Assembly (NCBI GenBank): GCA_041666525.1
Contig: JBAYGT010000001.1
Location: forward strand, 310,001-374,000
Length of the DNA: 64,000 nt
DNA from: JBAXTZ01 sp041666525
GTDB lineage: Bacteria; Bacillota; Negativicutes; JBAXTZ01
Direction: 5' to 3'
The stretch's first letter is position 1. The number at the start of each line of letters is the position of its first letter. This document shows, in pieces, positions 35,354 to 43,792 of the stretch. The notes beneath the pieces are model-generated. The model saw only the letters and a program-made list of their open reading frames with translations. It had not been told where the DNA came from and did no database searches. The position numbers and the translations under genes were made by a program.

Positions 35354-36346
35354 TTAAACTATGCAAGCTTCAGCACTCAATTCTTCAAGTTCACTGCGAT
35401 GTCCGATAACTATCAGCACATCACCACTCTCAAGAATTTCTTCCGATATCGGATTGGTTATTAAGTCCTCGCCGCGTTTGATAGCTACAATTATCGTATT
35501 GTAACGGTGTTTTATATCGCTGTCATGAATTGTCCGGCCAACGATACTGGAGTTTTTGCAAACCTTGACTTGCGCCATGTCTAAATGCAAGTTCTCGTTG
35601 AAAAACACGTTTTCTAAAAGATCGGTTATTATCGGCTTGGTCATCGAACGCACCATTTGCCGTCCGCTCATTTCCGATGGAAAAATGACTGTATCCGCAC
35701 CGGCTTTGCGCAACTTGTCTTCTGACCCGTCACGTTCGGCGCGAGACACAATAAATATATTCGGATTCAGCGATTTTGCCGCCAGCGCCACATAAACATT
35801 ATCGGCATCGCTGGACATTGTGGTAATGATTCCCCGTGCCCGCTCGATTCCGGCAATTTTTAGTTGCTCATCAGTGGTGGCATCACCAAAAATAGCTATT
35901 GCCTGCTGGCTTACCAACCATTTATAGGTCTTCTCTTGCGACTCAATAACCACAAATTTTTCTTTTTCTTCTTTAAGCCGTTTAACGACATTGCGTCCTA
36001 CACGACCGCAGCCGCAAACAATTATATGGTTTTTCAATCCGTTGATATGTCGCTCCATACCTTGCCTCCCAAATAAATTTACAATTTCTCCCTCAATAAT
36101 CATTTTAATCAATATACCAATCGTATAGTACGCCGTACCGACACCAACAATAATCAGAAAGCAGGCATAGATCTTGCCCAGTACAGTGACCGGTACAATA
36201 TCACCGTAACCCACGGTACCAATTGTAACAAAAGTGAAGTAAAACGAATCAACCCAACTCAGATTTTCAAAATAATGAGCGCCAATACTGCCAAAAAAAA
36301 TCACCGCCGCCAAAATGGCAAACGCAAATTTAGCGCGTTTTAACAT
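35354..36346 (-). CDS. Two-helix potassium channel with RCK (TrkA-N/TrkA-C) domains
   Basis: 330-residue MthK/YugO-like channel. Two membrane helices flank a pore loop with selectivity filter TVGYGD (44-49). The cytosolic TrkA-N Rossmann domain has VCGCGRVGRNV and ends in D/E-containing strands; a TrkA-C domain (about 255-330) follows. It likely lets K+ through under ligand (nucleotide or Ca2+) control. Start 36346 has GGAGGTTATAT; an in-frame GTG at 36367 is upstream of that site. It follows the copper ATPase by 25 bases and may be cotranscribed. Confidence 0.92.
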   Translation of the reverse strand: MLKRAKFAFAILAAVIFFGSIGAHYFENLSWVDSFYFTFVTIGTVGYGDIVPVTVLGKIYACFLIIVGVGTAYYTIGILIKMIIEGEIVNLFGRQGMERHINGLKNHIIVCGCGRVGRNVVKRLKEEKEKFVVIESQEKTYKWLVSQQAIAIFGDATTDEQLKIAGIERARGIITTMSSDADNVYVALAAKSLNPNIFIVSRAERDGSEDKLRKAGADTVIFPSEMSGRQMVRSMTKPIITDLLENVFFNENLHLDMAQVKVCKNSSIVGRTIHDSDIKHRYNTIIVAIKRGEDLITNPISEEILESGDVLIVIGHRSELEELSAEACIV

Positions 36347-36371
36347 ATATAACCTCCGTGAGTGCACTAAG

Positions 36372-38534
36372 CTATTTTGCGCTCCGTAACCGCAAAGCGT
36401 TCAGCGCAACCGAAACCGAACTAAGCGACATTGCCAGTCCGCACAACGCCGGACTGATATCAGAAAACATTGCCAACGGCAGCATGACTATATTATATAC
36501 TATGGCCCAGGCAAAATTCTGCTTAATATTGCGGATAGTCGCACGGCTGATAACAAATATTTCCGCAATCAATTCCAAATCATCACGCAATACGTTTACT
36601 GCCGCTGACAACTGAGCAACATCGGCTCCTTGCGCTACAGCAATTCCAACATCAGCACCGGCCAGCGCCACAGCATCATTTATTCCGTCGCCACACATCG
36701 CAACAATCGAACTCTGTAATTGCAGCTTCTTCACTAACTCAATCTTATCAAACGGGGTCAATGCATAATAGTATTCAGAAATACCGGTAGCCTCTGCGAT
36801 ATGCACTACACTTGCTTCGGTGTCACCACTGGCAATAATCGGTTTTATGTCTTGCCCGATTAGTGTTTCTACTATTCGTTTGGCATTATCGCGCAACTTA
36901 TCAGCTAATTTAAATTCTGCCGCTAATTGTCCGGCAACTGCTAAATAAACATTTCCAGCCATATCGGCGGTGGCAGCAACAACATCAATGGCATTTTCGC
37001 GCATGAATCGCGCCGAGCCCAGCAACACTTCTCGGCCTGACTCCATCGCTATAATACCTTTACCAATAATTTCCCGAGTTTCCGATAAATCCAAACGCTC
37101 AGTTGTAAACATTGCCAACGTTTTAGAAAACGGATGTTTGGACAACGAACCAAGCGATGCCGCCAATTTTATGCAATCACTGTCAGAGAACTTATTAAAA
37201 GTATCCATCGACTCAACTATCGGCTGATTGGTCGTCAAAGTTCCGGTTTTATCAAAAATCAAACAATCTACCGACGCTGCCCGTTCCAGCGCTTCGCCGT
37301 CGCGAAAAACCATCCCAAGCTTTAATGCCCGGCCGGTAGCCGCCATTATCGCAAGCGGAGTTGCCAGACCAATAGCACAAGGACAGGCTGCCACCAAAAC
37401 CGCCGCCGCCCGCCATAATGCTGCGCTAAAGTCTCCCGGCGCAAAAACGAACAACCACAATAAAAAAGTCACTATTGCCAGAAAGAATACAACTAACGAA
37501 AACTTCGCGGCAATTCTATCAGCAATACGCTGAAGTTTTGGCCGCTTTTGCTGGGCATTCATCAGCGCATCGACAATTTTTGCAAGAACGCTGTCCGCAG
37601 CTACTTTTTCGACAACAACCGTAATCGCGCCATCAACGTTAACTGTACCGGAAAATATCTTACTATCAATACTTTTAAATACCGGTAATGCTTCACCTGT
37701 CAGCATCGATTCATCGAACAGCGCTTCTCCGGTTAGTAGCGAGCCGTCGGCCGGCGCGACATCACCGGCACGCAGCACAAACACATCACCCGGCAACAAT
37801 GCCGCAGCTGCAATTTCCTGATAAGCGCTATCAATCAAAACTGTAGCCGTTCGCGCTGAATTTTGCATCAATTGCCGTAATGCCGCCGTAGCGTCGCCAC
37901 GTGCCCGTATCTCCAACCATTTTCCGAACAAAATAAAAGCAATCAGCAACGCTGATGTTTCAAAAAAAGCGTGTTGATGTCTGGTAAATAACGCGGCATA
38001 AACGCTGAATAAATATACTATCGACGTACCAGCCGCAACCAGCATATCCATACCGATTGTCCATTTACGCAAATCATTCCAGGCGCCGCGATAAAAAATC
38101 CGTCCGCCGATTATCTGTACCAAACCGGAAAACAACATTTGCACATACAACGCCATCTTGTTGTGCATATCCATTTGCCCGCTGGCAGCCAACCCTAAAT
38201 ACATTAGCAACGGTAACGTCAGCAACGCTGATAATTGGAAGGTGATTTTATATTTATGTTTTTCAGCATCAGCCGACTTTTGCATATCTTCGGCCTGCTC
38301 AACAAGCGAGACGTCGGCCGGAATTTCCGTAACAGTATAACCAAAATCACTGACCAGGCTTATTAACAATGGCGACAACACCAATTTTTCCTCAAAAACA
38401 ATCTTCGCCCGATTGAGCGCAAGAATAACAGTGGCATTAACCACGCCATTTTGCAGTTTTAATGCGCGCTCAATCTTCCCGGCGCAACCGGCGCAATGCA
38501 TGCCCTGAATACTAATGTTCAGTGTTCGATTCAT
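36372..38534 (-). CDS. copA: Copper-translocating P1B-type ATPase (CopA)
   Basis: 720-residue heavy-metal ATPase. One N-terminal HMA domain with GMHCAGC (C14, C17), six to eight membrane helices with CPC in AACPCAIGLATP, phosphorylation site FDKTGTLT, GDGINDAVAL hinge. YN in the penultimate helix and MSLSSVSVALNALRL in the last match the Cu+ (P1B-1) group. It exports Cu+ from the cytoplasm. No copper chaperone or CsoR/CopY regulator is next to it. Divergent from the LUD gene. Confidence 0.94.
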   Translation of the reverse strand: MNRTLNISIQGMHCAGCAGKIERALKLQNGVVNATVILALNRAKIVFEEKLVLSPLLISLVSDFGYTVTEIPADVSLVEQAEDMQKSADAEKHKYKITFQLSALLTLPLLMYLGLAASGQMDMHNKMALYVQMLFSGLVQIIGGRIFYRGAWNDLRKWTIGMDMLVAAGTSIVYLFSVYAALFTRHQHAFFETSALLIAFILFGKWLEIRARGDATAALRQLMQNSARTATVLIDSAYQEIAAAALLPGDVFVLRAGDVAPADGSLLTGEALFDESMLTGEALPVFKSIDSKIFSGTVNVDGAITVVVEKVAADSVLAKIVDALMNAQQKRPKLQRIADRIAAKFSLVVFFLAIVTFLLWLFVFAPGDFSAALWRAAAVLVAACPCAIGLATPLAIMAATGRALKLGMVFRDGEALERAASVDCLIFDKTGTLTTNQPIVESMDTFNKFSDSDCIKLAASLGSLSKHPFSKTLAMFTTERLDLSETREIIGKGIIAMESGREVLLGSARFMRENAIDVVAATADMAGNVYLAVAGQLAAEFKLADKLRDNAKRIVETLIGQDIKPIIASGDTEASVVHIAEATGISEYYYALTPFDKIELVKKLQLQSSIVAMCGDGINDAVALAGADVGIAVAQGADVAQLSAAVNVLRDDLELIAEIFVISRATIRNIKQNFAWAIVYNIVMLPLAMFSDISPALCGLAMSLSSVSVALNALRLRSAK

Positions 38535-38560
38535 ACCGTACCTGCTTTATAAAGCGTTAT

Positions 38561-38588
38561 TTGACAACAGCTATTTTGAAGTTATAAT
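38561..38588 (+). promoter_or_regulatory. Promoter of the LUD-domain gene
   Basis: Consensus TTGACA (38561-38566), 16 bases, consensus TATAAT (38583-38588), 30 bases before the start. One of two fully consensus hexamer pairs in the window, so strong expression is expected. Confidence 0.78.
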
Positions 38589-38618
38589 TGGTATGTAAAT
38601 AAACTTATGAGGTGAAAT

Positions 38619-39254
38619 ATGAATATTAAAAACTGGCACAGCTCAACCTTGGCAGGTCAAACCGTTAAAAATCTTCGTGATAATCATTTTACTGCTGAAT
38701 ACTTTGCCGATCGTGACGAAGCAGTTAAATACATTTTATCGTTAATCGACACCACCGATTCAGTGGGTACCGGCGGCTCGATGACGCTTACTGAATTGGG
38801 AATTCACGAAATGCTTGTTAAACGCGGCAATACGTTGCTCGACCACAGTACGGCCAAAACTAACGAGGAATCTATGGAGATCTGCCGCAACCAGCTGACA
38901 TCAGATGTCTTTCTCAGCAGCGCCAATGCAATAAGTTTGGACGGGAAAATCGTAAACATCGATGGTCGTTGTAACCGCGTAGCCGCACTTAGCTTCGGGC
39001 CAAAAAGAGTAATAGTTGTCGCCGGTATCAATAAAATTGCCGCTGATTTAAATGCAGCGATATACCGTGCCCGCAATATCGCCGCACCAATGAACGCCAA
39101 ACGCCTGAACAAAAAAACTCCCTGCGCTGTCACCGGAACGTGTAGCGATTGCAAGTCACCTGAACGCATTTGCCGGGCATTCCAAGTGTTACATCAACGC
39201 CCTTATGCCATAGACTACCACATTGTCTTAATCGGCGAGCATCTCGGTTACTAA
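38619..39254 (+). CDS. LUD domain protein (LutC/DUF162-like)
   Basis: 211-residue LUD-domain protein. GTGGSMTLTELGI and the AISLDGKIVNIDGRCNRVAALSFGP-type strand-loop region are typical; LutC/LutB of lactate utilisation share this fold. A C-terminal group of cysteines (TPCAVTGTCSDCKSPERIC) is a possible iron-sulfur or zinc site. It stands alone, without lutA or lutB, so a lactate role is not supported by context. Only complete gene on plus in this window; ribosome site GAGGTG. Confidence 0.85.
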   Translation: MNIKNWHSSTLAGQTVKNLRDNHFTAEYFADRDEAVKYILSLIDTTDSVGTGGSMTLTELGIHEMLVKRGNTLLDHSTAKTNEESMEICRNQLTSDVFLSSANAISLDGKIVNIDGRCNRVAALSFGPKRVIVVAGINKIAADLNAAIYRARNIAAPMNAKRLNKKTPCAVTGTCSDCKSPERICRAFQVLHQRPYAIDYHIVLIGEHLGY

Positions 39255-39272
39255 ACCATTATAGCATATAAC

Positions 39273-39302
39273 AAAAACGACTTGTGTTGACAAGTCGTTT
39301 TT
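39273..39302 (+). terminator. Bidirectional terminator between LUD and hydrolase genes
   Basis: 12-bp stem AAAAACGACTTG/CAAGTCGTTTTT around a 6-base loop, with A and T tracts on the two sides, lies between two convergent genes. Confidence 0.82.
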
Positions 39303-39309
39303 TATTTTG

Positions 39310-40092
39310 CTAAACAATGATATTATTCAAGAATCGCTCGATTGTACTATTAAAAAGCTGGGGGTTTTCTAGTTTGCTCAAATGTCCGACCCCCGGCAAA
39401 ATTTCTAATTTAGATCCTTTGATATTTTCGTTAATAAATTGTGCCGCACTGACCGGAGTGGACTGATCACGCTCACCGACGACGACACAAGTCGGTACAC
39501 GCACCGATTTCAGGCAATCACGAAAATCAACCGAAAAAGTTGCCGTTGTCGCCAACTTATAAGGCTCTTTGCGATTTTGGCGAAAAATATTGAACGCTTC
39601 ATCATACACGCTCTGCGCAAAATCATAAGGCATACAAGCGCGCACAATGAAATCCGCCATCGCATCCATACTAATTCTTTCAATCATCTCCAGCCGTTCC
39701 GGCAACTTTCCGGCGGCGCCGCCACCGACAAATGCGGCGGTATTACATAATGACAGGCTCAGCATTCGTTCCTGTGCAGTTCGGGTCAATTCCTGGCAAA
39801 CCAACCCACCCATCGACAACCCGACAAAGTGTGCCTTATCAATCATTAATGCGTCAAGCAATGCAATTATATCGGCAGCAAACTGTTCCATAGTAATTTC
39901 TGCCTCACCACCGCGGCTGGCGCCATGACCACGCAAATCCATCGCGATAACGCGATATTTAGCTTTAAAATAATCCGTCTGATTACGCCAGGACAATGCA
40001 CTTTCCCCTAAACCATGAACAAAAATAATACCAGCGCCAGTTCCTTCATCAATATAATTCATACGGACGCCGTTAATCTGCATAACACTCAT
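39310..40092 (-). CDS. Alpha/beta hydrolase
   Basis: 260-residue hydrolase of the 3-oxoadipate enol-lactonase/BioH-like group: oxyanion HGLGESALSW, nucleophile elbow GLSMGG, acid D in VVGERDQSTP, and His in GVGHLSKLE. Substrate not deducible. Start ATG 40092, nine bases after GAGGAG. Lies 28 bases after the TudS-like gene and may be the last gene of the Nudix-ECF-TudS set. Confidence 0.85.
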   Translation of the reverse strand: MSVMQINGVRMNYIDEGTGAGIIFVHGLGESALSWRNQTDYFKAKYRVIAMDLRGHGASRGGEAEITMEQFAADIIALLDALMIDKAHFVGLSMGGLVCQELTRTAQERMLSLSLCNTAAFVGGGAAGKLPERLEMIERISMDAMADFIVRACMPYDFAQSVYDEAFNIFRQNRKEPYKLATTATFSVDFRDCLKSVRVPTCVVVGERDQSTPVSAAQFINENIKGSKLEILPGVGHLSKLENPQLFNSTIERFLNNIIV

Positions 40093-40120
40093 TAGCAACA
40101 ACTCCTCTAATCACTCTGAA

Positions 40121-40576
40121 TCAAAGCCACCACGGCTGTTGGCTGCCATCATAGTTTTTTGGAACATCTGTCCACTCCGCCGTAGCCAATTCCGGCAATT
40201 CATTTTTTAGCGCTTCGATAAAATGCCCTTGTTTACAATTCACCGAGCAAGACGGACTGTTATTAATGCCAATTATTGTTTCCACAATACAGCCATCACT
40301 AATAAAATCACGCAAATCTTTGGCAATAGTGCTAGCCGCTTCCCGACAGACAGCGATAAATTCCGGTGTTGAATACTGTTCATAAGATTTTTGCGAACGA
40401 GCTATTCCGGCATAAATCAACTCCGGGCAGGGTAATTGATAAATAGCGTAGTCATTATCTATTAAATACTTTACAAGTTCCTTCAACGCGCCACCGCTTC
40501 GTGCCAGATCATACACAACACTGTTTTGATTCAAAATGCAATGACTGACTACTGCAATTATCCTATTTCTTTTCAC
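40121..40576 (-). CDS. TudS-related putative desulfidase (DUF523-like)
   Basis: 151-residue protein with the cysteines of the TudS/DUF523 group: SHCILN (C13), LPCPE (C50) and NNSPSC (C110), the three ligands of a [4Fe-4S] cluster in TudS, which removes sulfur from thiouracil. An extra C114 follows. It overlaps the ECF S-component gene by 14 bases, an arrangement also known from Clostridioides difficile CD3072/CD3073. This suggests import of a thio-compound followed by desulfuration. The pairing is from memory and the substrate is unknown. Confidence 0.75.
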   Translation of the reverse strand: MKRNRIIAVVSHCILNQNSVVYDLARSGGALKELVKYLIDNDYAIYQLPCPELIYAGIARSQKSYEQYSTPEFIAVCREAASTIAKDLRDFISDGCIVETIIGINNSPSCSVNCKQGHFIEALKNELPELATAEWTDVPKNYDGSQQPWWL

Positions 40577-41123
40577 GGCTACCTCTTAAACAACTCTGCA
40601 ATCCGGCGCGGTTGATGATTTCTACTGCAAACAAACAGCAAAGGATTTTATCAATCAAATTTTCACCGACCCGCGGAAAAAACGCTGCGGAGAAAATGCT
40701 TTGTCCGCTTTGTTTTAACGTCAGAAAAAATATATCCAGCGTTCCGCCCGCCAATCCGCCAAACAGATAAATAGCTATCGGTGTACCAATCAACGGAGCG
40801 GTGAAAGAAATTACAACTCCGGTAACCACCGCTGTTGTTTTTGTAAAACGAAACCGTTGTGCAACGAGCCCGACCAACATTCCGATCCAAAAATTAACCA
40901 AAGCAAACGGAATTTCTTTTGGACTGAAAACAATTCCGATTATCACATTGGTTAAAATACCAATAAGTCCGCCGATCCACGGACCATATACAACCGCTCC
41001 GAGAATCGTACCAAGCGCATCTAAAAACACAAACGGTACATTGAGATATTTGGCGCTCAAACCTAAAACAATATTGATCGCCACACACAACCCGGCAAAT
41101 ACAACTGCTTTTCGACTATTCAT
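40563..41123 (-). CDS. ECF transporter S component
   Basis: 186-residue integral membrane protein with about six helices and the early GTILGAVVYGPWIGGLIG stretch seen in ECF substrate-binding (S) subunits. Needs the shared EcfAA'T module, which is not in the window. Resembles the CD3073-type S components found beside TudS-related desulfidases. It is 8 bases after the Nudix gene and overlaps the desulfidase, so the three should be cotranscribed. Confidence 0.8.
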   Translation of the reverse strand: MNSRKAVVFAGLCVAINIVLGLSAKYLNVPFVFLDALGTILGAVVYGPWIGGLIGILTNVIIGIVFSPKEIPFALVNFWIGMLVGLVAQRFRFTKTTAVVTGVVISFTAPLIGTPIAIYLFGGLAGGTLDIFFLTLKQSGQSIFSAAFFPRVGENLIDKILCCLFAVEIINRAGLQSCLRGSREKK

Positions 41124-41131
41124 CTACTCAC

Positions 41132-41566
41132 CTAATAATTCAGTTTCGTAATTATTTGTTTAGCATAAGGAATAATCTGCTGGTAAACTTCGGCATAAGT
41201 CAGATTTTCAGGCAGCTCTTCAAATAACCGATATTCCGCAATTTCCGATTCAGGTTTTATCCCCAACTCATTCACCTTAGAAAAAAACAAACAACCATAT
41301 GAAACTAGACCATTACTAGTTACTCGGTAATGAAGTAATTCAGTCAATTGATGTTCAACTACACCTGTTTCCTCGTACATCTCACGGTGTGCCGCTTCAA
41401 CAGCTGTCTCTCCTAGTTCAACGTGTCCACCAGGAAATTCCCAGGTGCTACGATCTTTATGGCGAACCATAAACCATTTTTCATTATACTGACTGACCAT
41501 AACTACATAGTCAAATTTTACCAAAACAGCATCAACATCTTCAATTATCTCTACGTATAAGCTCAT
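41132..41566 (-). CDS. Nudix hydrolase
   Basis: 144-residue Nudix protein. The box GGHVELGETAVEAAHREMYEETGV lies at about 46-69 with the RE-x-x-EE metal ligands. It likely cleaves a nucleoside diphosphate derivative. No clear Shine-Dalgarno precedes the ATG at 41566; its start overlaps the stop of an upstream open frame (ATGA), which is probably coincidence. It heads the ECF/TudS-like operon, so its substrate could be a modified nucleotide made from the imported compound. Confidence 0.85.
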   Translation of the reverse strand: MSLYVEIIEDVDAVLVKFDYVVMVSQYNEKWFMVRHKDRSTWEFPGGHVELGETAVEAAHREMYEETGVVEHQLTELLHYRVTSNGLVSYGCLFFSKVNELGIKPESEIAEYRLFEELPENLTYAEVYQQIIPYAKQIITKLNY

Positions 41567-41679
41567 TGTTCTAAATCATCGACTTTCTTAACATGCTCCA
41601 ATAATATCAACAAATCACATAGTTCGACACAAACAGTTGTTTTCCTGCTCAAATCATAAATTAAGTTGTTTTTATAAAC

Positions 41680-41721
41680 AAAAAAACCTGCATATTTCGT
41701 ATAAACCGAAACTTCTGCAGG
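41680..41721 (-). terminator. Terminator of the tRNA-Ser pair
   Basis: Stem CCTGCA/TGCAGG (41716-41721 with 41687-41692) extended inside by TTTCG/CGAAA, then seven T on the minus strand, 13 bases past the encoded CCA of tRNA-Ser(GCU). Confidence 0.78.
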
Positions 41722-41733
41722 CATTGATTTTAC

Positions 41734-41824
41734 TGGCGGAGTGGAGAGGATTTGAACCTCCGCCCCAGTTTCCCGGGCTAACGGTTTAGCAAACCGCCCT
41801 CTTGAGCCACTTGAGTACCACTCC
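41734..41824 (-). tRNA. tRNA-Ser (GCU)
   Basis: Acceptor GGAGTGG/CCACTCC, G discriminator, encoded CCA (41734-41736), anticodon loop TTGCTAA giving GCU, a long class II variable arm (GCCCGGGAAACTGGGGC) and GGTTCAAATCC T arm. Reads AGC/AGU. Second in a two-tRNA transcript. Confidence 0.96.
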
Positions 41825-41840
41825 GTTATTGAAAGTAATC

Positions 41841-41929
41841 TGGCGGAAGGGGTGGGATTCGAACCCACGGCCCCTTGCGGGGTCACTGGTTTTCAAGACC
41901 AGCTCCATAAACCGCTCGGACACCCTTCC
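41841..41929 (-). tRNA. tRNA-Ser (UGA)
   Basis: Acceptor GGAAGGG paired to the 3' end, G discriminator, encoded CCA (41841-41843), anticodon loop CTTGAAA giving UGA, long variable arm (GACCCCGCAAGGGGCC) and GGTTCGAATCC T arm. Reads UCN codons ending in A/G. Confidence 0.96.
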
Positions 41930-41945
41930 AAGAGATACGAATGAT

Positions 41946-41974
41946 ATTATATTAAAAGCTGTTCAACTTGTCAA
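41946..41974 (-). promoter_or_regulatory. Promoter of the tRNA-Ser operon
   Basis: Full consensus TTGACA (41969-41974), exactly 17 bases, TATAAT (41946-41951), 16 bases upstream of the mature tRNA-Ser(UGA) end. As strong as a stable-RNA promoter should be. Confidence 0.88.
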
Positions 41975-41996
41975 CAACCCAACTGCTTTTTCATTA

Positions 41997-42704
41997 CTAT
42001 TGCAACTCGCACACTACTTCGACCGACGCCTTAAACTGCAGTGCCCCCGGTGAAACCGACACACTACCACCACCGGCGCCGCCACCCTTGTTTGCCGAGA
42101 ACATTATCATATCATCATTATAGTTGTTCCCAGACACTTCCCGGATTACGATTGCCTTTCCGAGCTTTCGCCCGGCAGACGTAGCCATAATATCAGCTTT
42201 GTGCAGTGCATCAATTACCGCTATTTTTAAAGCTTCATTTTGTGTTTCGACACGGTCTTTTTTAATAAATCGAATATCGCCGATTTGGTTGGCACCGGCA
42301 GAAATGCACAAATTCAGCAACGTACCAATCGTTTCAAAATTATCGATAATCACAGTCACACTATTCCCCGACTGATAACCGTGAATCTGCGGTTTTTTAT
42401 TTTGATCACCGTTATCCCACATCGGATATACGTTAATTCTTCCGGTTGTAATGTTTTTTTCGTTTACAGTCAAGAGCAACTGCCGCTTGACTTTCGCCAT
42501 TATTTCATTGTTTTGCTGTTGCACAGTGCGCAAGTCAGCACCAACTACCAACACTCCGATATCAATTTTCGCCTGATCCGGCGCAACTTCTACCACCCCG
42601 TCGCCACGAGCAACAACAGTGTTGCGCAAATCAACATTTTCAGCATTGCAGACCGTTGTAGATAGAAATAAACAGATAAAGAATAACATAACTAATTTTT
42701 TCAT
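41997..42704 (-). CDS. SIMPL domain protein (DUF541), secreted
   Basis: 235 residues with a signal peptide (1-21, CNA-EN). VVARGDGVVEVAPDQAKIDIGV starts the SIMPL domain; mid-region TTGRINVYP and VTVIIDN are family-like; the C-terminal Gly-rich loop precedes VSPGALQFKASVEVV. Members form large extracytoplasmic oligomers of unclear role, some linked to oxidative stress. Start after GGGAGG, 15 bases from the CcdA-like gene, so it may end the same transcript. Confidence 0.87.
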   Translation of the reverse strand: MKKLVMLFFICLFLSTTVCNAENVDLRNTVVARGDGVVEVAPDQAKIDIGVLVVGADLRTVQQQNNEIMAKVKRQLLLTVNEKNITTGRINVYPMWDNGDQNKKPQIHGYQSGNSVTVIIDNFETIGTLLNLCISAGANQIGDIRFIKKDRVETQNEALKIAVIDALHKADIMATSAGRKLGKAIVIREVSGNNYNDDMIMFSANKGGGAGGGSVSVSPGALQFKASVEVVCELQ

Positions 42705-42719
42705 GACAATTCCTCCCTT

Positions 42720-43328
42720 TTATAATGTCGCAAGCACTGCCTTTAGCAAAAAATATCCCGCCATCATTAACATTACCAGCCGGGCGACGTTTTTGACCGC
42801 CGGATTGTTGAACAGTTTTGCAGAAACGCCGAACAATGGTAAAAAATAAACACTCGTCCCAAGATAAAACCATAAAAAATATTCAACACCAGCTACCGCT
42901 GAAGCCTTGGAAAATACGACAATTATCGCTGCAACAAGCGGCGGGCAAACAGCAATTCCAGTAAGCAGACCGAACAACAACGCCCCGCACCATGGTTTAT
43001 AAACCCGTCCTAATTTTCCGCAAGGCTTGAACGTCGGAAAAGCGCCTAACAAACCACCAGTTAATAACGTCACGCCGATTAACCAGTTGGAAATTGCTGT
43101 CAGATTTTGAAACAAAGTCGCTTGCTCAGTTGCAACAAATGCACCGGCAAACCCGGCGACTGTTCCAACCGCTACATACGAAAACAAACGTCCTCCGAAA
43201 AATAACAGCAAGTGACCTGCAGTCCTTCGCCAACCAGTGTTTTCAGCAAATAAGAACGGCAACAGGTACATTCCGCAAGATAGCAAACAATACCATCCAG
43301 TTGACAAACCCAACAAGAATGCCTCCAT
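42720..43328 (-). CDS. CcdA/DsbD-like membrane protein (cytochrome c biogenesis transmembrane family)
   Basis: 202-residue protein with six predicted helices. Cysteines in LLSCGMYLLP and IAVCPP sit at the ends of helices 1 and 4 as in CcdA/DsbD transporters, which pass thiol electrons across the membrane; a third pair of Cys occurs in FKPCGKL and KPWCG. Alternative: a UreH/SafE-like metal or sulfite exporter domain. Start one base after the stop of the preceding gene, with only a weak ribosome site, so likely translationally coupled. Confidence 0.75.
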   Translation of the reverse strand: MEAFLLGLSTGWYCLLSCGMYLLPFLFAENTGWRRTAGHLLLFFGGRLFSYVAVGTVAGFAGAFVATEQATLFQNLTAISNWLIGVTLLTGGLLGAFPTFKPCGKLGRVYKPWCGALLFGLLTGIAVCPPLVAAIIVVFSKASAVAGVEYFLWFYLGTSVYFLPLFGVSAKLFNNPAVKNVARLVMLMMAGYFLLKAVLATL

Positions 43329-43329
43329 A

Positions 43330-43782
43330 TCAATGCCTGTTTTTCAATTTAACTCTGACCGCTACCGATTTGTCATCAAACAAATATACCCATTGCACAT
43401 TTCCAGCATAACGATCGGTCGCCGTAAGTTTTGCGGTTAATTTAATCGTATCAACAATTATTCCAAAAACATAGCCGTCAATATTAATGTTCTCTTTTAT
43501 CTCGGCCGGCAAGGTCGGCTGACCTTTTAAGCGAAATTGCACAAACCCTTCACGCGCATCGCCAAATACAGTCTTAAAAACCGGATGATTGACAGTAAGC
43601 TCATAACCTTTGCGTTGAACGGTAGTTGCCGGTTGGCCGCCGGAATACCAGGCAGTAGGATGAAGGCCGGTCATCAAAACAATTTTTTCCAGTTTATCCA
43701 TACCGACAAATGAAAACACCATGAACAAAATCGCTGCCACCGCAATCAAGTATGCGAAAAATGCTTTTATTTTTCCAAACAT
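43330..43782 (-). CDS. Membrane-anchored protein of unknown function
   Basis: 150 residues: one N-terminal helix (about 9-27), then an extracytoplasmic beta-rich domain with no cysteine and no family I recognise (ATTVQRKGYEL, GYVFGIIVDTIKL). Start ATG 43782 follows GGGGG. Wedged between the NapH-like and CcdA-like genes, so probably a partner of one of them in the envelope. The three genes read as one functional unit. Confidence 0.7.
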   Translation of the reverse strand: MFGKIKAFFAYLIAVAAILFMVFSFVGMDKLEKIVLMTGLHPTAWYSGGQPATTVQRKGYELTVNHPVFKTVFGDAREGFVQFRLKGQPTLPAEIKENINIDGYVFGIIVDTIKLTAKLTATDRYAGNVQWVYLFDDKSVAVRVKLKNRH

Positions 43783-43792
43783 ACCATCCCCC

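Noticed and set aside
41563..41886. 107-codon open frame on minus ending at the Nudix start
   Set aside because: It runs through both tRNA-Ser genes and the tRNA terminator, has no ribosome site, and its sequence (GSNPTPSA) is the usual by-product of translating tRNA.
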